Assembly: GCA_023664325.1 (NCBI GenBank)
Contig: JAMPFS010000005.1
Location: 25,544 to 89,543, forward strand
DNA length: 64,000 bases
Origin: Clostridium sp.
Lineage (GTDB): Bacteria > Bacillota > Clostridia > Lachnospirales > Lachnospiraceae
Direction: 5' to 3'
A model generated the notes under the pieces. The model worked only from the letters and a program-made list of their open reading frames with translations. It had not been told where the DNA came from and searched no databases. Made by a program: the position numbers and the translations under genes. Positions 55,702 through 64,000 of this stretch are shown one piece after another. Positions within the stretch are counted from its first letter, which is position 1. The number at the start of each line of letters is the position of its first letter.

Positions 55702-57831
55702 TTGGATATTAAGGTTTCGGTTATCATCCCAATATACGATGTAGAAAAATATATTGAGGAGTGCTTGCTGTCTGCGATGCACCAAACATTTCAAGATATT
55801 GAGATTATTTGTGTCGATGATGGAACAAAAGATAACTCTATGGAGATTGTGGAACGTTATGCGAAGAAAGACGACAGAATACATGTAATTCATAAAGAAA
55901 ATGGAGGATTGTCATCTGCACGGAATGCGGGAATACAAAATGCAATGGGGGAATATGTTTATTTTCTCGATAGTGATGATTATATTGCAGAGAATATGTT
56001 AGAGGTGCTTTATGGGGAGGCTGTAAAAAATGATTTAGATAATATTTATTTTGATGCGGAATCTTTTTTTGAAAATGAAGAACTGGCAGAAACCCATAAA
56101 CAATATCGTGATTATTACAGGCGACCGGATATGTTTGAGCAAGTTGTATCCGGGCCGGAATTATTTGCAAAAATGGAAAATATGCATTTGTTCCGTCCAT
56201 CTGTGTGTTTGCAGATGCCCAAAAGAGAATTATTAAATCGATTTAATATTCGCTTTTATGAAGGGATTGTTCACGAAGATAATTTGTTTGCTTTGCAGAC
56301 GGCTATGGTAGCAGAAAAGGTAAAGCACATGGCAATACCGTTTTATAAACGTCGTGTAAGAGAAGGTTCTATTATGACAGATGATCAGGAATTTAAACGT
56401 TCCTATGGTTATTATGTATGTTTATCAGAGTTTAATAAATTTTTGAAGCAGTTCGATTTTTCAGACCAAGACATTATTAAGGCAATCAGACACCGATGTT
56501 ATATTATGCAGAGTAATGCTGCCAGGGAATTTAAGACTATGACATTAGAAGAAATAGATGAGAAATTACAAGATTATTCTCTGGAGGTTCAGATTGAGTA
56601 TTCCATGCTAGTTGAAAGGCTTGTGGAAGCAAGAAGAAACCATAAGGAAAAGTATGACAAGAATACAGAACGTTTTGAAAAGAAGATTGAGCAATTAAAG
56701 CATTCTGTTGCATATAAGACAGGAGAGAGCGTGACAAAGATACCACGGAAGGGGTATCATCTTGTGAAAAATATAAAGCAAAAGGGTTTGAAATGCACTG
56801 CATATGGAATTAAACGAAAGTTGACAAATGAGCAACCAGATCTGAATCCGGATCATATATGTGTAAGTATTATTATTCCCATGTATAATGCAGAAAAGTA
56901 TCTGCGTGACTGCATGGAACGGTTGCTGCGTCAAACATTAAAATCAATTGAGATTATTTGTGTCAATGATGGGTCTACAGATAAAACAGCAGACATCTTG
57001 CAGGAATATAAAGAGAAAGACGATAGAATTAGAATTGTGAATCAGGCAAATCAAGGGGCGGGGATTGCAAGAAATAATGGAATGACTGTGGCGGAAGGAG
57101 AATACTACCTTTTTTTGGATGCAGATGATATATTTCAGGACAGATTATGTGAACAGGCATATTACAAAGCAAAATATGACATGGCTGACATTGTTTTATT
57201 TGAAGCATTTCGCCTTAATGTACAGACACAGGAAAAGGAAGAAATGAATTGGGTATTAAGGGAAAATCTGCTCCCTGCCCGCTGTCCGTTTTCTGCAAAA
57301 GACACGGATAGTAAAATTTTTCAAATAACGACTGCCTGCCCGTGGTCAAAGATGTTTCGCAGCGAATTTGTGAAAAAAGAGAGATTGCAATTTCAGGATA
57401 CAAAAAATGCAAATGATGTTTTTTTTGTAAGAAGTGCATTAGCGTTAGCAAAGAGGATCACAGTGTTGAAAAAACGGTTAATTACGTATCGGTATAATGA
57501 TGGTACCAACACACAGTCAAGAAAGAATAAAGCTCCTATTGAATTTTATAAAGCATTTAAAGCATTGAAAGAAGATTTAATCAAAAGAGGAGCATTTCAA
57601 AATGTAGAGCAAAGCTATGTAAATATGGCACTATCAGAAAGTTTGTTTAATCTTCGGACGGCAGGGTCAATAACAGCAGAAAATATTGTAAAAAAGAAGT
57701 TACTGGAAGAAGGGTTTGAATTTTTTGAGATAGAAAAATATCCTGAAAATTATTTTTATAATAAAAAGGAATATCAGGAGTATTTAAAATTGATAGGTGA
57801 TTTGTGCATACAAAGCTTGCCAAAGAATTGA
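55702..57831 (+). CDS. Two-domain GT2 glycosyltransferase
   Basis: 709 residues with two complete GT-A domains. Domain 1 (about 1-280) has SVIIPIYDVEKYIEECLLSA, CVDDGTKDNS and FLDSDDY. Domain 2 (about 390-640) has SIIIPMYNAEKYLRDCMERL, CVNDGSTDKT and FLDADDIF. A helical charged linker joins them. Domain 2 resembles the GT2 enzyme at 31682. Dual-domain GT2 proteins often add two different sugars or alternate linkages. The start is TTG 55702, fixed by AAGGAGG nine bases upstream and the absence of a nearby ATG. Confidence 0.9.
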   Translation: MDIKVSVIIPIYDVEKYIEECLLSAMHQTFQDIEIICVDDGTKDNSMEIVERYAKKDDRIHVIHKENGGLSSARNAGIQNAMGEYVYFLDSDDYIAENMLEVLYGEAVKNDLDNIYFDAESFFENEELAETHKQYRDYYRRPDMFEQVVSGPELFAKMENMHLFRPSVCLQMPKRELLNRFNIRFYEGIVHEDNLFALQTAMVAEKVKHMAIPFYKRRVREGSIMTDDQEFKRSYGYYVCLSEFNKFLKQFDFSDQDIIKAIRHRCYIMQSNAAREFKTMTLEEIDEKLQDYSLEVQIEYSMLVERLVEARRNHKEKYDKNTERFEKKIEQLKHSVAYKTGESVTKIPRKGYHLVKNIKQKGLKCTAYGIKRKLTNEQPDLNPDHICVSIIIPMYNAEKYLRDCMERLLRQTLKSIEIICVNDGSTDKTADILQEYKEKDDRIRIVNQANQGAGIARNNGMTVAEGEYYLFLDADDIFQDRLCEQAYYKAKYDMADIVLFEAFRLNVQTQEKEEMNWVLRENLLPARCPFSAKDTDSKIFQITTACPWSKMFRSEFVKKERLQFQDTKNANDVFFVRSALALAKRITVLKKRLITYRYNDGTNTQSRKNKAPIEFYKAFKALKEDLIKRGAFQNVEQSYVNMALSESLFNLRTAGSITAENIVKKKLLEEGFEFFEIEKYPENYFYNKKEYQEYLKLIGDLCIQSLPKN

Positions 57832-57875
57832 ATAAAAGCAGCACTTATCAGATAATGTTGAAAAGGAGAAACAAA

Positions 57876-58811
57876 ATGGATAAAATCGCAGTTTTAATAC
57901 CGTGTTATAATGAGAGTAAGACAATTGAGAAGGTTGTTAAAGATTTTCAAAATGTTCTGCCAGAAGCCGTTATTTATGTATATGATAACAATTCGACAGA
58001 CGGAACGGATGTGATTGCGCAATCTGCAGGCGCTGTTGTGAGGTATGAATACAAACAGGGGAAGGGAAATGTCATTAGAAGGATGTTTCGGGATATTGAT
58101 GCACAGTGTTATATTATGTCAGATGGTGATGATACCTATCCTGCGGAATTTGCTCCGGATATGGTAAAGTGTGTATTGGAGCGCAATGCGGATATGGTTG
58201 TAGGAGACAGGTTGTCATCTACTTACTTTGAAGAAAACAAGCGCCCTTTTCATAATTTTGGAAATAACTTGGTTCGCTATATGATTAATTTGTTATTCAA
58301 AAACGATATTAAGGATATTATGACCGGATATAGGGCATTTAGTTATCAATTTGTAAAGACTTTTCCTGTTCTGTCAAAGGGATTTGAAATTGAAACTGAA
58401 ATGAGTATTCATGCGGTTGACAAAAATATGTTTATTGAAAATGTTGTTATAGAATACAGAGATCGACCGTCGGGGAGTGTTTCAAAATTAAATACATATT
58501 CGGATGGCATGAAAGTGGTATGGACGATTTTTAGATTATTTAAAAATTATAAGCCATTGTGCTTTTTTTCAATATTAGCGTTGTTACTATGTATTATTGG
58601 TGGTATTCTTTTTGTACCGGTATTGATTGATTATGCGCATACTGGTTTAGTGGAAAGGTTTCCAACGCTTATTGTTAGCGGCTTTGTAATAATGGCAGCG
58701 ATTCTATCTTTATTTTGTGGAATGATTTTAGATACTATAAATCAAAAAAACAGACAAGATTTTGAAAGAAACCTGTTGCAGTGTCAAGATTTAGCGAAAA
58801 CAATGAAGTAA
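57876..58811 (+). CDS. Polyprenyl-phosphate glycosyltransferase (GT2, GtrB-like)
   Basis: 311 residues. The catalytic part has AVLIPCYNESKTIEKVVKDF, YDNNSTDGTD, SDGDDTYPAE and DIMTGYRAFSYQFVK. Two C-terminal membrane spans lie at about 230-255 and 267-290. This is the GtrB/DPM1 layout, which makes polyprenyl-phosphate sugar for GT-C enzymes; the membrane protein that follows may use it. ATG 57876 follows AAAAGGAGA; the frame open back to 57804 overlaps the previous gene and is not needed. Confidence 0.88.
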   Translation: MDKIAVLIPCYNESKTIEKVVKDFQNVLPEAVIYVYDNNSTDGTDVIAQSAGAVVRYEYKQGKGNVIRRMFRDIDAQCYIMSDGDDTYPAEFAPDMVKCVLERNADMVVGDRLSSTYFEENKRPFHNFGNNLVRYMINLLFKNDIKDIMTGYRAFSYQFVKTFPVLSKGFEIETEMSIHAVDKNMFIENVVIEYRDRPSGSVSKLNTYSDGMKVVWTIFRLFKNYKPLCFFSILALLLCIIGGILFVPVLIDYAHTGLVERFPTLIVSGFVIMAAILSLFCGMILDTINQKNRQDFERNLLQCQDLAKTMK

Positions 58812-58869
58812 ATATTGGTAGTATACAAAGCGAGATAAAAATAATTATTATTCAATAAGGAGAACTTCA

Positions 58870-60066
58870 ATGAAATATATATCAGTTATAAAAAAGTGCA
58901 TTTTGCTTCTGTTTTCATTAATACTGATTTATACTATTTTTATGATTACAGTAAGTTTAATTCCAAATGACCTTGTCGAAAAAAATGTCAATATTTCTCT
59001 AAATATCATTGATAATGAAGGAACATACCCTAAGTTTTTTTTTGATTCACCAGCTTCGCGGTTGGATAATTTCACGGATAAGCTTATGGTGGGGAGTAAT
59101 TTAGTGGATGAAGACCAATCTGTTATTAAGAACTCTATGATTATCAAGGACCGTATTCAATATTGGCAGGGGTACTTATTCTTTTTGAAGCCACTGTTTA
59201 CTGTATTTAATCTCTACCAGATTCGTTATATTATGTATCTTTGCTTTTTTATCTTTTTTGTTATTTCAATCCTACAAATTGCAAAGAAGATTAACGTAAC
59301 TTGTGCAATTTGCTATTGCATTGCTGTATTGTGTTCCAATGTTCCATTTGTATCTGTTTCATTGCAATATATAGGTGTATACTATATCATGTTTTTGAAC
59401 ATAATTGTTCTATTACATTTCAAAGATAGCATGATTAGCAATATTGATATAAGGCTTCTCTGGTTTCTGTTTATAGGTTCTTTTACATGCTTTATTGATT
59501 TTTTGACAGTTCCTTTAATAACATTAGGAATACCCCTTTCTATTTTACTTATTCTTTTTACAGATGAAAATATAGTACATCATTTGAAAATGCTATTATC
59601 TGCTTCGATTGTTTGGGCATTTGGTTATGGTTTTACTTTTATTGGAAAGTGGTGTGTTGCATCGGTGTTGCTTGGAGAAAATGTCTTTTCAAGTTCTTTG
59701 TCAAAGGGGCTGATTCGTGTTAACGATGAAAGTAACGTTACAATCGACCGTCTTTCTATTCTTAAATTGAATATTAAAAGCATATTAGGTTATGACAGTT
59801 TTTCGATAAAGGAGCTTGCAGTCATGCTAATTTGGTTTGTTTTAATTATATGCATTCTTCACCACCTTTTCCGAAAAACATACAGCAAGGCAAATCTGCT
59901 TTTACTGCTGATTGCCTTATATCCGTATATTTGGTATATGGTGTTAGCAAATCATTCTCAAATACATTTTTGGTTTACATACCGAAGTCAGATAGTGACA
60001 ATATTTCCTGTGCTGTATTTGCTGTTGTCAACGATAGACTTTAGGAAAATGATATATAAATCATAG
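58870..60066 (+). CDS. Polytopic membrane protein, possibly GT-C / GtrII-like
   Basis: 398 residues. One N-terminal span (about 10-31) is followed by an extracytoplasmic loop of about 70 residues (acidic, DNFTDKLMVGSNLVDED) and then eight to nine spans. I do not recognise a family with certainty. The position after a GtrB-like enzyme and the topology suggest a GT-C transferase that decorates glycan outside the membrane. AATAAGGAG precedes the ATG. It is very AT-rich compared with the first half of the window. Confidence 0.6.
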   Translation: MKYISVIKKCILLLFSLILIYTIFMITVSLIPNDLVEKNVNISLNIIDNEGTYPKFFFDSPASRLDNFTDKLMVGSNLVDEDQSVIKNSMIIKDRIQYWQGYLFFLKPLFTVFNLYQIRYIMYLCFFIFFVISILQIAKKINVTCAICYCIAVLCSNVPFVSVSLQYIGVYYIMFLNIIVLLHFKDSMISNIDIRLLWFLFIGSFTCFIDFLTVPLITLGIPLSILLILFTDENIVHHLKMLLSASIVWAFGYGFTFIGKWCVASVLLGENVFSSSLSKGLIRVNDESNVTIDRLSILKLNIKSILGYDSFSIKELAVMLIWFVLIICILHHLFRKTYSKANLLLLLIALYPYIWYMVLANHSQIHFWFTYRSQIVTIFPVLYLLLSTIDFRKMIYKS

Positions 60067-60240
60067 AAAAATTATTTTTGGAGCATAAACATTTTATTTT
60101 TTTTGAAAAATAAATTTATTATAAATATTTGTAAAAATCAATTAAAAGCAAATTTATTTAAGAAATAATTTTTAATAATATTATTAATTATGCGTCCAAT
60201 TAGGTTTAAATAAAAATTGTTGAGAAATTTGGAGGATAAA

Positions 60241-61257
60241 ATGATGAGAAATAATGGTTTAGATTTATTGCGAATCATATCGACTGTAGCAGTAATATTT
60301 ATTCATGTAAATGCGTATTATTTTTTAAATGGTACATCTCAAGATTCAACAGAGTATGTTATACAAGAACTAATAAATTTAATAACCAGATTTTGTGTGC
60401 CATGTTTTGTAATGATATCAGGTGCATTTAATATTAGTGAAAAAAACATAAATATTCATAAATTTTATATGAAAGTTTTGAAAAAAATTTTTTTACCTTT
60501 TTTGGTTATTGTATGTTTCTTTATTCTTCTTATGGAAATAAGTGCGTGGTTTCGTGAAGGAAAAATTTATTTTTATCAAACACCATTTGTAAATTTCATA
60601 AAAGGAACTATACTTAATTATTGGTTTATGTATATGTTATTTGGTCTTTATATGTGTACACCTTTTATTGTAAGAATGAAAAAAAGTATTTCTGTAAAAA
60701 CAGCTAAAGTAACTGTTTTGGTTTGGATGGTTGTAGCCTGTATATCACAATTGACAACAGAATATAGACTTCCATATACATTTGGCGTGATTGCTTCATA
60801 TTTAGGCTATTATATGCTTGGGGATTTATTATATGAAAATATGAAAAAAATAAAAAAGCGGATTTTTTTGTTAGTACCAATTATTTTGTTATATATGCTA
60901 ACTCTTATTCCAGGGCTTGGTTGGAAAAACTATATGCTAAATCCGTATGCTAGTTTTTTCTTTCCCACTATAATAGTTATTTCATTGCTGATTTTTCTTC
61001 TTTTTTTGAATATAGAAATAAATATTAATTTATCAAAGTTGGCAGGATATATGTATTATATCTATCTGTTTCATACAGTAATATATCAAATATGTTTTAA
61101 TTTTCTAGATGATAAAATTTTTATAAATAAAATATTTACCATTTGCATGATTGGGATAGTAACTTTTTTAATATCTTTAATGGCAGCAATAATTTTTGAA
61201 AAAATATGGAATGCAATACTTTATTGGGTAAGGAGGATAACAGGTCAGTATAAATAA
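60241..61257 (+). CDS. Acyltransferase 3 family membrane protein
   Basis: 338 residues with ten membrane spans. The start NNGLDLLRIISTVAVIFIHV carries the conserved Arg and His of the acyltransferase 3 (OafA/WecH) family, which O-acetylates surface sugars. YYMLGDLLYENMKK and IYLFHTVIYQI also fit. ATG 60241 (or 60244) follows TGGAGGAT. The preceding gap 60067-60240 is extremely AT-rich and contains no clear promoter. The MORN pseudogene begins within its last bases. Confidence 0.88.
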   Translation: MMRNNGLDLLRIISTVAVIFIHVNAYYFLNGTSQDSTEYVIQELINLITRFCVPCFVMISGAFNISEKNINIHKFYMKVLKKIFLPFLVIVCFFILLMEISAWFREGKIYFYQTPFVNFIKGTILNYWFMYMLFGLYMCTPFIVRMKKSISVKTAKVTVLVWMVVACISQLTTEYRLPYTFGVIASYLGYYMLGDLLYENMKKIKKRIFLLVPIILLYMLTLIPGLGWKNYMLNPYASFFFPTIIVISLLIFLLFLNIEININLSKLAGYMYYIYLFHTVIYQICFNFLDDKIFINKIFTICMIGIVTFLISLMAAIIFEKIWNAILYWVRRITGQYK

Positions 61258-62395
61258 AAAATCAAGAAGCGTATTTATTTTTTTAGTAATATTTCTCATT
61301 GTTGGTCTATTCTTTAGTATATTGCTTATTAAATATAGACTTAATTTGAAATTGAGTATGGCACGGGATAATTCCTACTTCCTAACGCGGGAAAATACGG
61401 AAATTAAAGGAAATTAAAGGAAATTATGCAGGAAATATGAAAGAAGGACTTCCAAATGGAGAAGGAGTTTTTGTAAGTGAGGATAAACACTTTAAATATG
61501 AGGGAAACTGGAAGAATGGAAAATTTAATGGGAAAGGAACGATTTATTATACTGGCAGTAATATGGAACATACTTATCGGAGTTGGTAAGTTCTGCAGTC
61601 AATTTCAATTATGAGGATTTATGTAAAGATAGTAATATTTATAATGATAAGTTGGTTAAGATAAAGGCGAAAGTAAAACATATAGCCCAGGATGCTGAAA
61701 AATGCTATTTACGACTAGATACTGACAAGCAAGAGGTATTAATTTGTAGTTACCAAAATGTTGAAGCTGACACAAAAAAACAATCTATTATTCCCAATCT
61801 CAAGAAAAACAGTGAAATAGTTTTATTTGGGTACTACACAGGAATTGAAAATTATGAAATTGCAAGTGATCAGGATTTTTTTGGAGGGGCATATGTTTCT
61901 ATTGCCCCAGTATATGCTTGTGTAGATTATGATATAAAAGTAAATTTTTCTGATATGTCATATGAGTATAAAAATTTAAGGGATAATCCATATGCTTTTT
62001 CAGGACATGAAGTGAAAGATAAATCGTTTGTTGTGGATAAGGTAATTGAAATAAAAGAAAAGTCTAGCTATTACCTGAGAGTTTATGAGGAAAATAAAAA
62101 GGATACTATTTATTTTTTAAAGTATGAATTGGATGAAAAAGAGAAATCATTTATACCTATTGTTGGACAAGTGATTATAGTATCAGGAACATATTCTGGG
62201 CAATTCAAGGAATTAAAGAATGAGTCGCTTCAATCATGGATGTTGGAGGAATACCAAAAACAAGAGAGAGATTCTTTGGATGCGATAGAAAATAAATTAG
62301 AAAAGGATAGCCATATTGAAACGATTCATATTCAAGAATTAGATTGTGATTTATATCCTAGTATAACTGTAGAAGACCTAAAAATGAAGGGATAG
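61250..62395 (+). pseudogene. Decayed paralogue of the MORN/OB-like protein
   Basis: Three pieces correspond to the gene at 45342. Piece 1 (61250-61417) would read INKKSRSVFIFLVIFL, a membrane anchor, but its first codon is ATA although AAGGAGG lies upstream. It stops at 61415. Piece 2 (61419-61589, another frame) encodes MORN repeats (GLPNGEGVFV, YEGNWKNGKFNGKGTI). Piece 3 (61583-62395) is an intact frame of about 270 residues with both OB-like modules (FGYYTGIENYEI, VSGTYSGQFKEL). A 10-bp duplication explains the first shift. About 60 residues are missing at the second junction relative to the paralogue. The C-terminal piece could still be translated from TTG 61583 or a later start. Confidence 0.8.
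61400..61419 (+). repeat. 10-bp tandem duplication causing a frameshift
   Basis: GAAATTAAAG occurs twice in tandem (61400-61409 and 61410-61419) and is followed by a third partial copy. Removing one copy joins the membrane anchor to the MORN repeats in one frame (EIKGNYAGNMKEG), so the duplication is the likely first lesion. Confidence 0.85.
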
Positions 62396-62992
62396 TATTT
62401 GTTATATTGAATGTATTAAATGAAGTCAACATGTGTTTGTATAGAGTGTATTTTGTATGGTCAGTAGTATCAAACCTTATGATAAATAAAAAGAAAAGTG
62501 ATAAGAATATAATGTAAATTGGTAATCCTCTCATTTGAGGACATTTGATAATTATTACCATTTTTGATATTGAAAATGCAATTGAGGCGATACTGGAAAT
62601 TGTAAAAAAGAAGAAGCTGACTTTTTTTTCATCGGGCGCTTAAAATAAACTTATACCCCTTAGATAAAGGGCTGTGAAGGGAAAATATAAGGAGATTTTC
62701 TCATTGGATGATGAAAAAGCATTGGAAATGGATTATGTATGGATTTACACAAAATATATATAAAATTTAACCGAAATATACACGATTCATTTATATCTTT
62801 TTCTGTTTGTTTTTAGTATAATGGTTTTAGCAATTGTGATAGGGAAGATTCCTAATAACATTCTTACTGAAGGGAGAAGATGTATGGAAAAGAATATTAA
62901 CTTAGTAAGAGGGAACTTAAAGTCTGAAAAATATTGTGTTTTTGGTTATTTAATGTTAGACTATATAATATGTTATCAGGAGGGTGTGCAGA
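62396..62992 (+). other. About 600 bases of AT-rich, apparently decayed intergenic sequence
   Basis: No convincing gene is present. Short open stretches such as 62563-62643 (containing IENAIEAILEIVKKKK) and 62674-62769 (GKYKEIFSLDDEKALEMDY) look like fragments of lost genes, but I cannot name them. A frame of 42 codons from ATG 62884 has a fair ribosome binding site (AAGGGAGAAG), yet it overlaps the next gene start and has no recognisable features. GGTAATCCTCTCATTTGAGG and the following bases to about 62559 can form a nested hairpin, a weak terminator candidate for the glycan cluster. Confidence 0.5.
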
Positions 62993-63883
62993 GTGAAAAA
63001 CACACCATATGATGACGTATTTCGGACTTTGTTAAATGATTGTAGCCAATTGATTATACCAATTATTAACGAAACCTTTCATGAAAATTATTCCGGGGAT
63101 AAAAAAATATTGTTTTACCCGAATGAACATTTTCTAAACAGACAGGATGGGGTAGAAGTTGAGCGGATTACGGATACTTGTTTTATTGTAGAGGATGATA
63201 TAATTAAAAAGTACCATTGGGAGTGCCAGAGTATAGCGGATAATAGTATGTTGGTTCGTATTTTTGAATATGATGCACAGATTGCCTTAGACGATGGTGA
63301 GGTAACAGGAGATGTGCTTACCGTTAAGTTCCCGAATTCAGCGATATTGTATTTAAGGTCGAATTCCCAAACACCTGATTACTTAAAGATTTATATTCAA
63401 ACACCGAGTGGAGAGATTGTTTATAATGTACCGGCATTAAAAATGCAGAGGTATTCGATAAGAAAGATTTTTGATAAACAGTTATTATTTTTAATTCCGT
63501 TTTATATTTTTTCACATGAGAGTCGGTTTCCTGAATATGATAAAGACAGGAGTAAGCTTGAAGCCTTGTTGGATGAATATGAGTATATAAAGAATAGGCT
63601 TGAAGAATTGTGTAATAGTAGTGTTATTGATGAGTTTACGAAATGTACGATTATAGATATGTCGAATAATGTATTGGAACATTTGGCGAAGAATTATGAT
63701 GAAGTGGTGAAAGGAGTGAAATCTGTTATGGGCGGAAAAGTTTTAGATTATGAAGCAAAACAGATCAAGAATGAAGGAATATTAGAAACATTAGTAGGAT
63801 TAGTGAAAGATGGTTTGCTTCCGATAGAAGAAGCAGCTAAGAGGTTACAGATAAGCGTGGATGAATTAAAAGCGTTATTGTAA
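62993..63883 (+). CDS. PD-(D/E)XK nuclease family protein (Rpn/transposase-associated type)
   Basis: 296 residues. The N-terminus TPYDDVFRTLLNDCSQLIIP and the following region match a large Lachnospiraceae group of PD-(D/E)XK nuclease-like proteins related to Rpn and PDDEXK transposase families. Candidate active-site residues are the Asp in RITDTCFIV and the Glu and Gln in YHWECQS. The C-terminus is helical (GLLPIEEAAKRLQISVDELK). The start is GTG 62993, eight bases after AGGAGGG. Such genes often occur in many copies near variable regions. The molecular role is not established. Confidence 0.75.
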   Translation: MKNTPYDDVFRTLLNDCSQLIIPIINETFHENYSGDKKILFYPNEHFLNRQDGVEVERITDTCFIVEDDIIKKYHWECQSIADNSMLVRIFEYDAQIALDDGEVTGDVLTVKFPNSAILYLRSNSQTPDYLKIYIQTPSGEIVYNVPALKMQRYSIRKIFDKQLLFLIPFYIFSHESRFPEYDKDRSKLEALLDEYEYIKNRLEELCNSSVIDEFTKCTIIDMSNNVLEHLAKNYDEVVKGVKSVMGGKVLDYEAKQIKNEGILETLVGLVKDGLLPIEEAAKRLQISVDELKALL

Positions 63884-63905
63884 GGAATTAAAGTAAATGA
63901 GATGT

Positions 63906-63952
63906 AAAAAATCCCCTGGATGGAAACAGATTTCATCCAGGGGATTTTTTTT
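63906..63952 (+). terminator. Strong terminator after the PD-(D/E)XK gene
   Basis: AAAAATCCCCTGGATG and its complement form a long GC-rich stem with a short loop, followed by eight T. It probably works in both directions. Confidence 0.93.
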
Positions 63953-64000
63953 GTTAGACCAAGGGTCTGTTTTGCATTGTGGAGTTTCTCAAACAGAGAA

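Noticed and set aside
62821..63012. Short open frame of 63 codons before the PD-(D/E)XK gene
   Set aside because: No recognisable family, it overlaps the next gene's start, and the region looks decayed.

Overview
The window looks like a chromosomal segment of an anaerobic Bacillota of class Clostridia, most likely family Lachnospiraceae. Supporting signs are a sporulation-type sigma-H gene, a DUF4250 gene, FabV enoyl reductase, QueH, a PF06541 (CmpB-type) membrane protein, a tRNA gene without encoded CCA, strong AGGAGG ribosome binding sites and a perfect CIRCE operator in front of groES-groL. No genus can be assigned from the sequence alone.

Bases 1-27,450 are mainly housekeeping. In order they hold the end of a patatin-like lipase gene, DUF4250, a 220-bp inverted-repeat element, argJ, ispF with a GNAT gene, cysS-mrnC-rlmB, a tRNA-Thr and the sigH unit on the minus strand, glnS-DUF2225-YiiX-like, DUF6062 (minus), groES-groL, two small minus-strand genes, queH, carA-carB, fabV, a chemoreceptor, a lipid kinase and glmM. 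Several sigma-A promoters and factor-independent terminators delimit these units.

Bases 27,490-40,485 form a cell-wall glycopolymer block. It contains a secreted GH25 lysozyme with cell-wall-binding repeats, a membrane polyprenyl-phosphate sugar-1-phosphate transferase, three CDP-glycerol/CDP-ribitol phosphotransferase-like enzymes, a GT2 enzyme, a TagG/TagH-type ABC exporter, TarI and TarJ (CDP-ribitol synthesis) and UDP-glucose dehydrogenase. Together they suggest an exported polymer containing ribitol phosphate, started by a WbaP-type transferase.

Bases 40,500-62,400 are visibly more AT-rich and form an accessory surface-glycan cluster behind a new promoter and a structured leader. It contains many GT2 glycosyltransferases, DUF2304, DUF2142 and two other large membrane proteins, a Wzx-like flippase, a LicD protein, two membrane acyltransferases, a secreted Ig-like/PIG-L deacetylase and two copies of an unusual MORN plus OB-like protein. 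One GT2 gene is split by a nine-G tract, which makes it a phase-variation candidate. The second MORN gene is a pseudogene carrying a 10-bp tandem duplication. The window ends with decayed sequence, a PD-(D/E)XK nuclease-family gene and a strong terminator.

The best candidates for new biology are the MORN/OB-like envelope protein pair, the G9 switch in the glycosyltransferase, the secreted Ig-like/PIG-L deacetylase, the leader at 40.5 kb and the inverted-repeat element upstream of argJ.
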